Assembly: GCA_002749535.1 (NCBI GenBank)
Contig: MZZL01000076.1
Span: 145,774-209,773 of the forward strand
Reading direction: 5' to 3'
DNA: 64,000 nt
DNA from: Apophysomyces variabilis
Taxonomy: Eukaryota > Mucoromycota > Mucoromycetes > Mucorales > Mucoraceae
The position numbers and the translations under genes were made by a program. The notes below the pieces were generated by a model that worked only from the letters and a program-made list of their open reading frames with translations, searched no databases and was not told the origin of the DNA. This document shows, one piece after another, positions 1-12,513 of this stretch; within the stretch, counting starts at the first letter, position 1, and each line of letters starts with the position of its first letter.

Positions 1-359
1 TCTAGTCGACAATTCCTGTCTTCGCCGTGATTGCTCCCTGTTATGTGCTTTTTCCGCCGCGGTTTGCTTCCGCTTCCTTTTGCTTCCAGCGAGTTGTCGC
101 TGGGCGGAGGTTCTGCTTGATTCAGACTGAGTGTCACCAGCACTTTCCTCTTCACCGTTACTTTCTTCGTTGTCATTGTGCTGTCGTGCATGTTGTAGCT
201 GTCTGTAGGCTGATGAATGCAGAAAGATAGGAATGTATGTCAGGTTATCTGCCAACTGCTTTTATGTTACTCACCTTCCTGCAACTGCTTCTGCTGCTGC
301 TTGTATTCTTTCTTGTAGTAATGATGTCTGATACAGACATGCCATGATAATTGTCCAGC
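1..359 (-). CDS. Partial unknown protein, Gln/Glu/Lys-rich, runs off the left edge
   Basis: A minus-strand reading frame continues across a consensus intron (GTGAGT donor at 274-269, CAG acceptor ending at 210). Exons are about 359-275 and 209-1. The joined product is hydrophilic: a KKEYKQQQKQLQEAYRQLQ stretch, then Asn/Glu/Ser-rich sequence and a basic SKRKRKQ segment like a nuclear signal. The frame was chosen because coiled-coil-like composition carries across the splice. A second frame is also open here, starting with ATG at 433 (MDIPENDLAELLQSLGIPP). It may be the true first exon, so the 5' structure is unresolved. No family is recognised. The 3' part lies outside the window. Confidence 0.35.
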
Positions 360-433
360 CTATGTAATATGTCCGTAGGGGGAATCCCCAGAGATTGCAA
401 TAGTTCAGCCAAATCGTTCTCAGGTATATCCAT

Positions 434-3098
434 GTGCTAGTAGAGGAAAGAGAGATCTTTATAAAAAGCAAGCCAAGAGAAAGAAAAAAGATAACGAAGA
501 CAAAGAAATTTCTTCTTTGTTTGCCAATTTATACCATGTTTCAATCCTTTTTCTTGCTTTGACAACTTTCCTTTTTAACATGTTTATCAAAACCAATTAT
601 AATAATGTGCATAAACTTTCTCATGATATATGGTCACCACTCTTAGCAGTCTAAAGTTTACCGCTCTTCGTTTCTGATTAATATTTGTGTTATTGAAAGA
701 GTATCAAGTCTAGGACACGTCTAAATGATATCCAAATAACGATAGAGTTTAAAGTATTAAAATAGTTTCTCGAATGCTTGGATAAGCACGTCTCAATCTT
801 TGCTGACATGAGCCAGATCCTAATAGCCGAGCTAAGTGGGAACAATGTGTAGGATGATTCACTGTGTTTTGAGTATATCAGCAACGGGATGATCCTAAGA
901 TATCAAAGATCCGTCTTTATATATGAACATCTATGGGCGCAGAGTAAATGTACAAATAGATGAAGTACAAAAGTTCGCCTATATAGGCTAATTTGCAGAG
1001 AAGGCTATAAAGTCCTATCTGTAACCTGCGCTGCTACACTTTAGGCAGGCGCTTACGTTCCAGCAGATCTGTCTTTAGCTTGCCATGGTCAGGTATCTTT
1101 CACCGTTTAAGCAGCGATGAATCACCTGATTCCATGTTCCAAAGCATGCTTTGGCTTTTTCTGCGCGGGATATTGCCGAAGCCATTGTCTCTCTGGGACA
1201 ATCATCACCAAGCTGTACTGCTCTTTTTCGCTCCATTACAAAAATAAAGGGATCATAAAGGTGAGAAAGGAAAGATAAATAAAGAAAACAAAATTACTAA
1301 GCCAGATGAATTGGAATTTAGTGACGGTGCTGTTTTATAGTCTGAATAATTCTGCTGCTCTGATGATGCTTGCTTTGATTAACGTTACTTTAATTATAAT
1401 TCTTTATCAACATTCTCATAATGATCTACTCTGATTAAGAATACAATAAAGGAAATATTGCTATATTTTTTTTTGCATTATGCTGTTGCGACTTCTCTTC
1501 AAGGGAAACAAAAAAATAATTACATGCGTTATTAGTTAATTACTCATGCGGCAAGTATATTTTACTTTCACCAACTCGATCTTCTAATAAACACCAGATT
1601 CATCCAAGTAGCGTAAAGTATAAATCATGGTTGGTAAATGAGAATGACATACTACCTTTTTAATTACCCCCATGGTATCCCAACGCTAGTTTGGGAGTCG
1701 GCGAGGAGGAGAATACTGGAGATATCCGGGATTGTTCTTCGATGCCCACCCACCCACCCTATAGAGAGTGCTTTACTTATTTGTATCGTCAGGCTGTAGA
1801 AGTAGCTAAGCTATAGACTATAATAGCATTTTTCTCTAGCTTCTCGGCTTCCGCTATGTTAGGTATCTCTTCTATGCAAAATCACCCAATCTTTCAGGTT
1901 GTCGAGAATATCCGGAAGCATATGTTGCCTTTGCTTTCAGAGACAACCAGTTATTGCAGTTGACCAGAAGAGAGTGTGCAATGAGAGATGTTTCAAGTAT
2001 GTTGTTCAAGTTCTATTGTGTTATGAGGTTAAATGGCTGCATGATAGTAACAACATCCAATTTGTCGTACTTGTTTCATCCAATGCTTCTGTTTAAAGCT
2101 GCCTTATGCATCCTTTTTTATTCAAGGTTGTGTCATCTCTTGGAAGAGATAAAGTTAAAATAGTCTTCTCATTTTTGTGCGCTTTGACTGACAACGTGCT
2201 TTTGTCATATGTAGGAGTGATGAACGTATCATAGGTCATGTGATTAAAAGTGCAGTTAGAGATAAAGCCAAAAGAAAAGATGAATGAGGACGACATATAG
2301 TCTTATCAATGGAGGGGCACGTCTTGGTATGCCACGTTAATGTTTGTGTAGTCGCGCAGATAGGGCAATTGTTATCGATGGATGACATGAAGCAAGCTGC
2401 GTCAAAGAATTTAAGAGGGGCTGAAAGCACAGTATGTCCAATGACAATGCCACCTATCGATGAAATGATTATATCTCTGAATTGACAAATGTTATACGCA
2501 TGAACTGGCGGGCATTTTTGGTCAGTCGATCAATAATCGAAAGCTTATTTTATTTTCACTCCTTATTTATTCATATTACCGTAGGAAGTCATCATCTACC
2601 TGTTTATGTATTATCCTTAACTTAACTTCCTGTAGTCAGTGTAAATTACGAGAATACAGTGACATTGATGGATGTATTGGTTCTCCTCGGTTTATTCCAA
2701 TTTTCAATCTTTTGAATGAACATTGTCGTAAAGTAGCAAAAGCATACTACATCATTGTTATCCTTATCTTGGATCTTTGCAAGATTTGGACTATGTGAAG
2801 TAAAAGCGTGGCCGGTTTTTTTGAACCTTTGAGCACTCTGCTACGGCACTATGTCAGCGCCAAATTTATTTCCATCAACGTAAACACATTTTATAAGTGG
2901 CGCAACTTACATGCACTGCAGAACTTTCAAAGTCCGGAACGATGAAGAAAAGAAACTGCTTTGGTTAAAAAAAAAAAGTGACAGTGACGTCAAAATTTTT
3001 TTTCGTTACTGGGTAAGTGCTGTCTCCGCGCTGAATTTTTTTCTCTTTCTCTTCTCTTCTTCGTTCGTGTCGAGACCCAAAAGAAGTTTTTTATCAAT
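434..3098. other. Intergenic stretch with no supported gene
   Basis: About 2.6 kb of AT-rich DNA with only short, unconvincing open frames. Nothing here resembles a known protein or tRNA. The right-hand part must contain the ribosomal protein S29 promoter, including a TGACGTCA palindrome at 2985-2992 and a pyrimidine-rich tract just before the S29 start. Confidence 0.5.
2985..2992. promoter_or_regulatory. ATF/CREB-type palindrome TGACGTCA upstream of S29
   Basis: A perfect 8-bp palindrome 107 bp before the S29 start codon. In fungi this sequence is the known target of bZIP factors of the Atf1/Sko1/CREB type. The same core occurs upstream of SRP72 and lumazine synthase in this window. Binding is inferred, not shown. 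Confidence 0.4.
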
Positions 3099-3509
3099 AT
3101 GGCCCACGCTAACGTCTGGAACTCCCGCCCCCGTCAGTACGGAAAGGGCTCTCGTCAGTGGTACGTTTTTTTTTCCTCTAAGAAAATGAAGAGAGAAATG
3201 AAAAACGACAGCTTCGTTAGCCTTGTCGGTGGCTTATTCCCTCCCTCCCTTTTTTTCTTAAAACAAACCTCATGATGATGCCTAATGTGCCCATTTTCTC
3301 TTCCTTCATTTAGCCGTGTCTGCGCTCACCGTGCTGGTTTGATCCGCAAGTACAACTTGAACATCTGCCGTCAGTGCTTCCGTGAATATGCCAACGACAT
3401 TGGCTTCCACAAGGTAAGACCAAAGAAAAAAAAATTGGAAGACATTCAGTTGGTGTTCTATGTGGGTGGGGTAAATAACACTGTTATTATTGTTTTATAG
3501 TACCGCTAA
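3099..3509 (+). CDS. RPS29: 40S ribosomal protein S29 (uS14)
   Basis: This is a small-subunit ribosomal protein that binds 18S rRNA in the head of the 40S subunit. Exons are 3099-3160, 3314-3413 and 3501-3509, giving 56 residues, the normal length for eukaryotic S29. The start reads [17 protein letters not shown]. The two zinc-binding pairs, CRVC and CRQC, are complete, and the protein ends GFHKYR. Both introns have GT..AG ends, and the last coding exon is only nine bases (Tyr-Arg-stop). A pyrimidine-rich leader and a TGACGTCA site lie upstream. The match to the universal family is unambiguous. Confidence 0.97.
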
Positions 3510-3962
3510 AAAATTTTGGATGCCGGGCGTTCTTTACTCGTGGTGGTCATAGGCAAAACTTCTTTTTCTTTTTCCTTGACTGACAAAAAAGAAAATCCCA
3601 GAAAAAAAACGCAAAAATAAAAAAGAAAATCAAACCAACTTGGAGTCTTCTGTTAAAGATGTATTTACAAAAAGAGATAGAGAAAGAGGAGATCCCGATT
3701 GCTTAATGATGCTATCTACTATCTCTGCGTGTGTGCGTTTGTGCGTGCGTCAAGATGACCCGAAAAAGTGAGACAGAAACCCTTGCTACTGTATTGCTTT
3801 CCCATATGTTGGTTTAATCCATATTTTGTCTTTCCGAATGCTGATGGAAATGCATAAAAAGACGGGGGGTTTAGATAAATGGGAATAGCCTTGTACAGAG
3901 CAAACCGCGTTTTTCTTTTCTATTATTTAATTTGTTTGTCCTTTTAACTATAATACAAAAGA
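3510..3962. other. S29 3' region and SHO1 upstream region
   Basis: About 450 bp without a gene. It contains A-rich and pyrimidine-rich tracts and a short GTGTGTGCGTTTGTGCGTGCG run at about 3730-3750. It separates two plus-strand genes. Confidence 0.5.
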
Positions 3963-5092
3963 ATGGAAAGTTACGGATCGTCGTTTTCTTTGGCCAATCC
4001 ATTTATTCTCACAACTGGCGTCTTAGCATGTGTATGCTATGAATACAAAAAGGAAAAGAAAAAGATTTGCTAAAACGAAAAGACATAGATCGGTTGGCTC
4101 ATTCTATTTGTTGGTGCTTGTGTTGCTGGACTAACTGGTATCAGTTGGTGGATCATCATCTATGAACTTTTCTTTGTGGTCGGGGTCTTTGTCGCTCTCG
4201 GCATTGGCACTTTCCGGACGTATCATCTCATGGCAAGTTGAGGATACAATAAGAAATAACAAGAAGGGTCATCGTGTTTTGTCTATTAATCCTTCCGTCT
4301 TAGGTTCTTGTTTTGATGGCTATTAGCATCGTTTACATGACATTCCTTATCCCACTATTGCTAAATTTCTCAAGTCCGGGTGCAAAGGCTGCCGCAGGCG
4401 GTGCTGTGATCTTGATTATCATGGAGGTAAACAAAACAAAAGAAAGAACAGAAAGAAAAAGAGAAGGGCTAGGTTGTCTGAAATGGTTCTCATTTCGATT
4501 ACCTCGTCTTGCATAGTTCTTTTGGATTTTCCTGCTATCTACATCTGAAGAATCTCGATTGCACCAATGGTCCTATGATATCAATCCATCGGCTATTCGT
4601 CGAGCACCTATCATCCAACGACGTTTTGGTGGAGGCGGCACTGTCCAACCAACAGAAACAGCCCTACCTGCCACCCCTGGTACGACTGGCGCAACTGGTC
4701 CGACTGGCACAGACACATTCGGTGCTGGAGCAAGCGAAAAAACGAGCAATTTCAAGAATCATTCCGTCGCTTTGCATTCTTGCAAGTATTTCCTCCCTTT
4801 CTCTCTCTTCCACCGTTAAAGAAACGTGCTATGTTTCTCATCTTCTATATCCTTAGACCAAGGAAATCCGGACGATCCAAATGAGCTAAGTTTCGAAAAG
4901 GGTGAGACACTCGAAATCTTGAATCGATCGGGCAATTGGTGGCAAGCCAAGAAGCTCGATGGTTCAACCGGTATTGTTCCCCGAAACTACGTAAGTGGAT
5001 CAAGTTCACATGAAACATGGATTTTGACAGGGTGTTTTTATGTTTTAATTCTCATTCTTTGTTTCGAAATCGTTAAACAGTTCTCCTCTTAA
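3963..5092 (+). CDS. SHO1: Sho1-like osmosensor, four membrane segments plus C-terminal SH3
   Basis: Sho1 is the plasma-membrane sensor/scaffold of the HOG MAP-kinase pathway, and its SH3 domain recruits Pbs2. Six exons (3963-4031, 4089-4232, 4304-4426, 4517-4781, 4857-4990, 5081-5092) give 248 residues. The N-terminal half holds four hydrophobic segments beginning [12 protein letters not shown], in the usual Sho1 arrangement. The middle is a linker with a short collagen-like Gly-Thr repeat ([12 protein letters not shown]). The SH3 domain follows: [17 protein letters not shown], then GNWWQAKK and GIVPRNY. Two introns need GC donors: CATG|GCAAGT at 4233 and TTCTT|GCAAGT at 4782. No GT alternative there keeps the frame or the SH3 ALYSY motif. 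The protein is somewhat shorter than yeast Sho1 (367 residues). Confidence 0.88.
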
Positions 5093-5303
5093 GAAAAAAG
5101 AAGAAGGAAAACTATTTTGTGATATAGCATAATTGTAATAAAGATGCGAAAGACTAATGGTTTTTTATCTATATTGAGCAACTATAAAAACTAAATGAAG
5201 CAGAGCAGGGAGGGGGAGGGTGTATGGATGGATATTGTAGTGAAAATTGGGGCATGTAGACAACAAAGATGAGTTGGGAATATTTACATACTAATATCTC
5301 TTT

Positions 5304-6991
5304 CTATTCTAATTTCTTCTGTTTTTGATGCGAAGGAGCATGCGATCTTGCTGCTATCATGATCGTGATCATCATCACGGCGCCCACGCTGTAGCACCGG
5401 ATGGGTCCTGATAGCCAATAAAGACCACAGGTAGCAATGGGTCCAACAGCTCTGCCAAGCTGACCAAGACTCCGGAATTCACCGAGCATCTTGCCTTTCG
5501 TTTCATCGTCGTCTTCACACTGCAAACTTGCTAAGCTGTTAAGGCAGTTGACTACTGTTCCGCTAGCAAAGGCCAATAAGGACACACCAATGTAAAGCCA
5601 TGCAGAAGGATAAGTGCTGGAGGCCACCATGCTCAAACAAGCAAGTCCGGCAGCACAAGATACCATTCCTTGGACCACGATCTTCTTCTCACCGACGGTG
5701 CGCACTCGACGCCTTACATAACCACCTTGTATCAAGGCAGACAAGATGCCCATATAAGCAAGCAATTTACCTTGTTGCATATGGCTGTAATCCAAGATAT
5801 CGAATGTCAAGAAAACCAATGTGAACTCCATTCCAGAAAATAGAAAGGTATAGACGCAGTGGATCCAATTTAGGCGACGTAAATTAACCAGTTTCATTTT
5901 CTCTCCTTCAGAAGATCGAGCTGCGGATGATCGACCTTGAACCCCAGGGGGGTGCGTTTCTGGAAGACTAGTGTACAGATAGATGAACTCAATCAGAAGT
6001 AGGACTAAGGCAACCAAAGCAGGCATGGAGTAGGGATAAATACACCATTGGTCAGTGAATGGATACAGTTTGGTTAAATCCATTGAAGCGAACCAGGCTC
6101 CCAAAGGGGGCCCAAACGTAAAGGCAATAGCAAATGCAATGCCTACGAGTGCCTATCAACGAGACAAAAGGCATTAGTGCTCACATCCCTTTCTTCCATT
6201 TGATTCTATTTTTTTTTCCTTTAATGATACGAACAAGGTTACGTGATCGTCGTTCAGGTTGAGTGACGTCCGAGATAATAGCAATACTGAGCTGCACATT
6301 TCCTTCACTAAAGCCAGCAATAATACGGGCAACAAGGAAGGTTGTGAAAGAACGAGCGAAGAACCAGATGGTTGTGGACACAATATTACCCAGCTGTTGT
6401 AGATAGCAAGACAAAGACACGTTTTTCAGTAAAATAATGTCCTGTCTTTTTCCCAACGCATCTTACCATGGTCCACAACAGCACCGAACGTCGTCCTCGT
6501 CTATCGCTTGCGCGTCCAATAAGGGGGGAGACCAGAAATTGCAGAAATGAAAAGAGCGAGCCTAAAAGGCCACCCAGTAATACAGTGTCCCACTTGTCAT
6601 AGTCATTGGTCGAAACTCTACGTGACGAATAGATCCATAGTTTATAATGGTCTAGCACCTGAAGGACGTAACCGAGCAATGAAGTCTAATGAAGTTTATT
6701 GGAGCATAGGATTTAGTGTTTCGTCTTTGGTTATGGCGTGATCGGAAACTTTTTTCTCTTTCTGCAACTTGCCTTGTTGCCTGCCTCTTCCAGTTGATAG
6801 TAGTTCAACAAACGCGGGAATAAAGGAAGAATGGCAGTAAATGCCAATAGATCAATGAGCAGCGCAATGAACACCACTCGTACGACCTGTCGCTCGTTTA
6901 TTTCTACCATGGAAAAAGGAAGACCATCCTCTTTTTGGGCGGAAACGCAACTCTCCCAATTTTCTGCTTCCTCTAGTTTTGATTGGCTCAT
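5304..6991 (-). CDS. MFS transporter, MFSD10/tetracycline-transporter-like
   Basis: Four exons on the minus strand (6991-6773, 6658-6467, 6393-6235, 6152-5304) give about 472 residues from the second ATG; an in-frame ATG at 7039 would add 16. The usual MFS architecture is visible. TM1 starts [19 protein letters not shown], and the loop after TM2 carries the signature [12 protein letters not shown]4 ends [15 protein letters not shown], and the C-terminal half includes [15 protein letters not shown]. These segments resemble vertebrate MFSD10 (TETRAN), an organic-anion exporter. The substrate here is unknown. Intron 1 requires a GC donor (AACAAG|GCAAGT, 6772-6767). The gene converges on SHO1, with 211 bp between the two stops. 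Confidence 0.85.
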
Positions 6992-7185
6992 GCGCTTACA
7001 GGACACTCTTGGTGAAAGAAAAGGTACAATAAGGGACATGTATGCCACATCCGCCGGTGGTGAGTGTTGACTGTGCTACTAGTTTGACAACAAGTGAATT
7101 CCTACTTGCTTTTATATTGTTTAAGAAGAGAAAAAAAAAGCTATCATCATTTGCCTACGCCGCTTTAAATATTCAGAAATGATGG

Positions 7186-8844
7186 TTAATTGATCTCTAA
7201 ACCTCTTTTTACTATAACATCGACAGAAGAATGACATAGCACGGTAATCATGTAAGGAAGTGGATGCTCGCACTGAAGGGAGCTTAGCAGCGGTGAGACC
7301 TCATCTCTATACCATCCGTTGTTTTGTTGTTCCCAGTCTTGCCTGCGCCAAGTAGCTTCCAGTCGTCTGACTTGGTAATGATAATTGCCCCTAAGAGTGA
7401 TTCCGAAGCGTTCCATACTTGGGATAAGGCAGCAAATTGTCTGGGACTCATTACTGTTTCCAAAATCGCACTGCAGGGACGCTAAACAGGGACAATATCG
7501 TGTCAGATAGAGAAACACCCGGGTGTCAATGTTGCTTGATTTTAAGGAAACATGTCTTAATGAACGAGATTTGTATCTTTGCGTCGTTACTGCTACCATA
7601 CCGCCGACGCTAATCGATATACGACATGCTGAAACATTTAATTCTCGAAGGCAATGTAAATCTTTTAAAAGACAATCGATCTCCACGTCCAATGGGTCGA
7701 CCAAAGAACAAGACCCGGTCAGATTCAAGGTTATCAAAGATGGGCACGCATTTAATGTGGCCAAGATTGGCTGTAACTCCTTGCTCAGAGTAACCATAAT
7801 ACACACCTCGGTGAGCGTTTTCTGAAAGCTATTGATCACATCTGTTAATTCATATTGATCCGGATCATCCACGCTGGACTTGCCCCGAGTCAGCAAACGA
7901 GCAACGGGCGCATCGAGCCATTTTAACGTAAGAAAGAGCGGGAGGTGCGGTGACGTACTGAGCAGCGTCAGCTTTCCAAGGTTCCGCCAGAACCCGACCT
8001 TGCTGGATATTTCTTTTCTCTGGAGCTCTTCGTGTAGTGTCTGTTCGGATTGATTGTATAACTGGAGTTTTAGCTGATCAAGACGTGTATATTTACGGAT
8101 GAAATACGCCAATCCAATGTACCTCCCACGGACGATCAGTTCTAGTTCACGCAGATTATCGCAAGAAGCTACTTCTTCGGGACAAATGGCACCGCCGAAA
8201 GCGTTGTCTAAGCGAAGACGGCGAAGACGAGGAAGGCTATGATGAATTGCATCCAGATCAGCCATTGTGAGCTGCTTTAACTGGCGCGTCGAATGGTAGA
8301 CGATGCCAATAGATAATTCTTCTAGTCGTGGAAACCGTGAAAGCATTGCTGGCCATTTATCTGGATTAGGCACGTTCAAATGTAAAGCGGTTAGCCGATC
8401 TCCAATAGAGGGATGTGTAAGACCAGTAAGGGTCGAAATGTAATGGTCGATCCTAATCTTTTGAAGTTTTGGACATGCTTTAAAGAGTAGGCGGTCAATG
8501 TTCCTTATAGATGCAGGTGTCAAGACGTCCGTAATATGATGGGGATACTCCAGCTCGCGTATATTCGACTTGGGAAGTGTTATCTTTAACTCATTTACCA
8601 AGGATCCAAGTTGTTTGTGTGAAGCACTTGTACGGATAGTATTCAGTAAGAGCTTGGCTTTCTTCTCTGAATCAAGGGTAATGGTCTGATAAATTAAAGG
8701 TGTCAATATTGCGTTCCATAAGCGACAGACACATGTTAGAGTAGGTAGCTTGTTCTTTGATAGTTGGTTAGCGATGTTTTGTATTAGTTCGGCTGACAAT
8801 TTGCTTATTGGGGTAACACACATTGCATCCTTGGTCATCATCAT
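7186..8844 (-). CDS. F-box/leucine-rich-repeat protein, intronless
   Basis: A 552-residue intronless frame. The N-terminus has F-box character (residues 12-55: ISKLSAELIQNIANQL, then CRLWNAILTPLIY), the Skp1-binding part of SCF ubiquitin ligases. The rest is a series of degenerate leucine-rich repeats, such as FPRLEELSIG, LPRLRRLRLDN, CDNLRELEL and CPCLASLQCDF, which would select substrates. Start at the first of three Met codons. Such genes are multicopy in Mucorales, and a broken relative lies immediately beyond its 5' end (9.6-10.8 kb). The substrate cannot be inferred. Confidence 0.8.
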   Translation of the reverse strand: MMMTKDAMCVTPISKLSAELIQNIANQLSKNKLPTLTCVCRLWNAILTPLIYQTITLDSEKKAKLLLNTIRTSASHKQLGSLVNELKITLPKSNIRELEYPHHITDVLTPASIRNIDRLLFKACPKLQKIRIDHYISTLTGLTHPSIGDRLTALHLNVPNPDKWPAMLSRFPRLEELSIGIVYHSTRQLKQLTMADLDAIHHSLPRLRRLRLDNAFGGAICPEEVASCDNLRELELIVRGRYIGLAYFIRKYTRLDQLKLQLYNQSEQTLHEELQRKEISSKVGFWRNLGKLTLLSTSPHLPLFLTLKWLDAPVARLLTRGKSSVDDPDQYELTDVINSFQKTLTEVCIMVTLSKELQPILATLNACPSLITLNLTGSCSLVDPLDVEIDCLLKDLHCLRELNVSACRISISVGGMVAVTTQRYKSRSLRHVSLKSSNIDTRVFLYLTRYCPCLASLQCDFGNSNESQTICCLIPSMERFGITLRGNYHYQVRRLEATWRRQDWEQQNNGWYRDEVSPLLSSLQCEHPLPYMITVLCHSSVDVIVKRGLEIN

Positions 8845-9642
8845 CCTAAGCGCAATAACATTAACAATGAATAGAACAAGGACGATTTCATTCTGAGAAG
8901 ACAGCGACTATTTATAATCGCAGATGGCTGTGCTTGTTTTGATACAATGCAGGGTTAAAGGGCGCTTTGCTCTCTCCTCCCTGTTGATGTTTGCTGGGTT
9001 ATTCCGTGACAAAACGGAGCAAGCCTGTGCTCACTGCCTTATTGGCATTATGGAAAATAGATGCAAAGTCTTTGGCAGTAAACAAGAGATACATATGCAT
9101 ATATATATCTCTGCATGCAGACGTCATTATACTCTCCTGCTGTATAGTTCATTGCCACTCACTGCGCTCTAAGTTTGATAGTTGCGGATTGAAAAGCAAG
9201 GCATGTTTTTTACCCCCAAACCCTTAATTTAGCCGAAAAAGTCTAAACGGATAGCGGTCGTCCGACAAGGCATCTTCAAGCTGATGCAAGGCAAAAACCG
9301 CATAGTTTGTTCACAGATCTATCTAAAGAAACGACATACATCGTAAGAAATGAAATAGTTTATTTAAACAATCATCCTGTGAAAGTGGTTACGTTAATCC
9401 GTTCGCTTAAACCCATAATACCATTTGCTATAATTTCCCTTGGCTTGGGTTCTTCTTAATGCATATTTTAACGTCGCATGAACATGCGGAAAAATGAATG
9501 ACTCTCAAAAATTGAAATTCTAGTTTCACCCATTACAGTAGGATGTAGTTGCTGATTCTTAGATCACACGGAGCGGTAAGGCATTAAACAGAGCATTAGG
9601 TGGCCGGCAGCGTTCTGCTTTTATGCATTTTATCCTGACGTT
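8845..9642. other. Intergenic region between intact and broken F-box genes
   Basis: About 800 bp with no supported gene. It must contain the promoter of the minus-strand F-box gene ending at 7186. It includes an (AT)n-like cluster at about 9094-9110. Confidence 0.5.
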
Positions 9643-10840
9643 TTACCGATCGGTGAGATCGATTACACCGAACAGGAGGAAGATGAGAGCCTCAGTAAAG
9701 ATGTTTACTATTTTATCCAAAACATCGATGATGAAGTCATCTTTCCAAAGATTTCTTTTCCACCTCAAATTTGAGCCCGATCCCTTAGGAACCAAAACAT
9801 GTAAACGGGCAAAATATCGATGAAATAAAGGACCAACTTTCATGCGTGTTTTTTTTCTGTATTGCGCTTTTTGGACTGACGTGTGCGGGCAATAAACTGT
9901 GTACGAGTGCATATGAACTTCCAAATCACATTCAAGCGATGTTAGACAAGTGAAATACTGTGAAAGATACGAAAACACGTCGTCATTAACCTTGCTGGAT
10001 GTTAACTTGAGCGTCTTAATGTCCAACATGGATTTGCCCCCACCGATGTTGTTCTTATTGGCTTCTTCTATGTGTTCTCATTGCTAAGGCATATATAATT
10101 CATCTCCAACGTTAGCTATTGAAGGTAGTTCAAGTCATCCAGAAACAAGATCGATTTTTATTTTCATACGAGGATCATCAAGGTTACCGTCTAAGGTCAA
10201 TATCGTCAAAAAGGGACATGCTCTTAATGCAGACAGAGCATCTTCCAATTTGAAGCCATATTCCACGTAAATATTCCACTCGGTGAGCGTCTCGACAAAA
10301 TTCAGTATAATGTTCGATAATTCAGAGGCATACCATTCGATGGTTTCCCGTCTCCAATAACTCGCAAACGAGTGACAGCTTTACCACTAGATTTCAGTCT
10401 ACGGAACAAGTTATTCCGTCATCGTACAGAATAGAGTGAAAATCTTCTGAGAGACCGGATAAACGAGCGTGCTTGTTCTGCACCAATTCCTGAGATGCCG
10501 TCGAACCCATGTCTCGACGGAATTTCAAACGATAGCCCCTCGAGACGCGGATGTTTTCGAACGATATACGGGAAATCAGTAAGGCTAACCTGGTTTCTAC
10601 AGAAGGCCAATCCTAATGAACCTACAGTGTCACTAGGCATTATGTCTTCTAACATACCATCATTGAATGTTGCAATTCTAAAGATAACGTTTTTCAGATA
10701 TAGACGACGTAGACGAGGAAGTCCAGAATGATTCTATTCCATAGGGTCAACCGTAGCTTTCCTCTGACGGTACATGACGTGGGGCATTTAGATCGACAAG
10801 TCCTCAATTTGATGAAGTTGGGGAAGTACTACTATCTATT
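9643..10840 (-). pseudogene. Decayed F-box/LRR paralogue
   Basis: Minus-strand fragments match successive parts of the intact F-box/LRR protein at 7186-8844, in the same order. At about 10820-10690 the translation reads LPQLHQIEDLSI, then a stop, then NHSGLPRLRRLYLKN, parallel to FPRLEELSI..HHSLPRLRRLRLDN in the intact protein. A 78-residue fragment follows (10655-10419). At 10029-9910 LKLTSSKVNDDVFSYLSQYF..CLTSLECDLE parallels VSLKSSNIDTRVFLYLTRYCPCLASLQCDF. In-frame stops and frame changes separate the pieces and no F-box end is left. The relationship is seen by eye at protein level. Confidence 0.7.
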
Positions 10841-12513
10841 CGTCTAGGCTTTGTGTACATATGTATAAAGTTGTCAGACGATTTGGAACAAAAGGATGTG
10901 TGCTCTCATTTTATGAAAAGCATTATTTTATAGTTGCACATGGCTGACATGTGTTTCAGATTGAGTGTGACCAGTTCATAAGAGTAATACCAGCTGCAAG
11001 CACTAATCTTTGTCCACGCTGAAGGTCTCACATCAACGCCTTTATCAGCGTTCGTACATAGCAAATATCCATTTCTTTACACCAGTAACTCCGCCCTAAG
11101 CTCGCAACTGACGACGGGATGACGGATACCACGGTATGGAATAGTTGTCTATAGGAGGTTAGTTTAAAACTGCCTTCATGCACGGCCAGATGCTGTGATA
11201 GCTGTAACTAGCCTCAGGACAATCCATTCCATTTCCATGGTAAAGATGTCAGGCGTGCTAAATGATGCAAAAATGTTAGTACGAGATCAGCCTCAAGGTT
11301 ACAAGGGTTAGCATGCTTTCTAGATCGTCTCAAACTTTTAAATCCATCTTTACTGGAACCAGGCTCTTATTTTCACGTTATTTTTCCGGTCACTCAACGA
11401 GCAAAACCGGACTAAAGTGCTCTGATAGAACGGGAAAAGCGAACAAGCATTCGATATGTTTCTGTTATCGTACGTCCAGCGAGTGGCATCATTGAAGTCT
11501 CCTGAAAGTTAATACACCTTTATCAAAAAGATGCGATCTGATAATCTTATGTTTCCCGCTGCTTAGGATTAAGAGTGGTTTTCTATACAATGCAGATGCC
11601 AACATACATTGATCCCCTGCACATATTCACAACCCTTCCAAATCTGAACGGGCTGATGAAAACTATCTATTTATAATAACTGCAACATGCCATAAGACCG
11701 TATTTTGCTAGCAATGCGTCAGCGGGCAAGAGTAGGTCTGTTAGTTCGAACAACTTCGTTTCTCAAAAAAAAAGTGAAAATCGTAGCCATACAATTTCCC
11801 CTGAAAGACCTCAGTTTCTGCCAATTTGTCAAACATGCGGTTTCGGTTACTAAGATGTTCAAAGCGTGCATGCTATGATGTAGCTGCAATCAAGTAATGA
11901 CTGGTCGTCTGCTTTTGAATGTACAAGATGGTCAATGTGGCCTGATTACATGGAGCTTAATGTAACCGGAGTATCAGGATCTTGCTATTGTTCTTTTTAT
12001 CTTCGTCCATTAGTAGACCTTGTACGGCAGACTAACACGTCCAAGGCCCTGTAAAAGACGTTAAACAAAAGAAGAAAAAAAAGGCAGGATCACGCGCGAA
12101 AGGGTAAAATTGCGGATCGGACCGTAGAATCAACTCCGGCGAAAAAAAAAAAGAACAGATTACTCAGCCGTACTGGAGATATTACTTGGATGACTCAAAG
12201 CGAGATATTAGATGCATCTTCAGACAATATGCTCCACTTCGTAGTATAAATAAGCTAGGGAGAGGAGTTCATGACGTTGTGGTGTGAATAGACTTAATGA
12301 CAGACAACGTATACATGAATTACTGTCAGGCTATTCATGCAAGTAGAGGGCATTTTCAGCAGTTTTTATTGTGCTGAGCATGAACTAAAAGTTTTCACAT
12401 TTGCGCCGTTTATTGGTCAGTGATAGTTGTCACAGGCACTCTTTATCTCCTCGTGGGAACTTTTCATATAACCCCCATTTCTTCTTCGTTTTTCTTCTCC
12501 AACTTTTGACGCT
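10841..12513. other. Long non-coding stretch before the MAAI gene
   Basis: About 1.7 kb with no convincing open frame on either strand. It may include further decayed F-box sequence, but I could not support any fragment. The last 100 bp are pyrimidine-rich and lead into the MAAI start. Confidence 0.45.
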
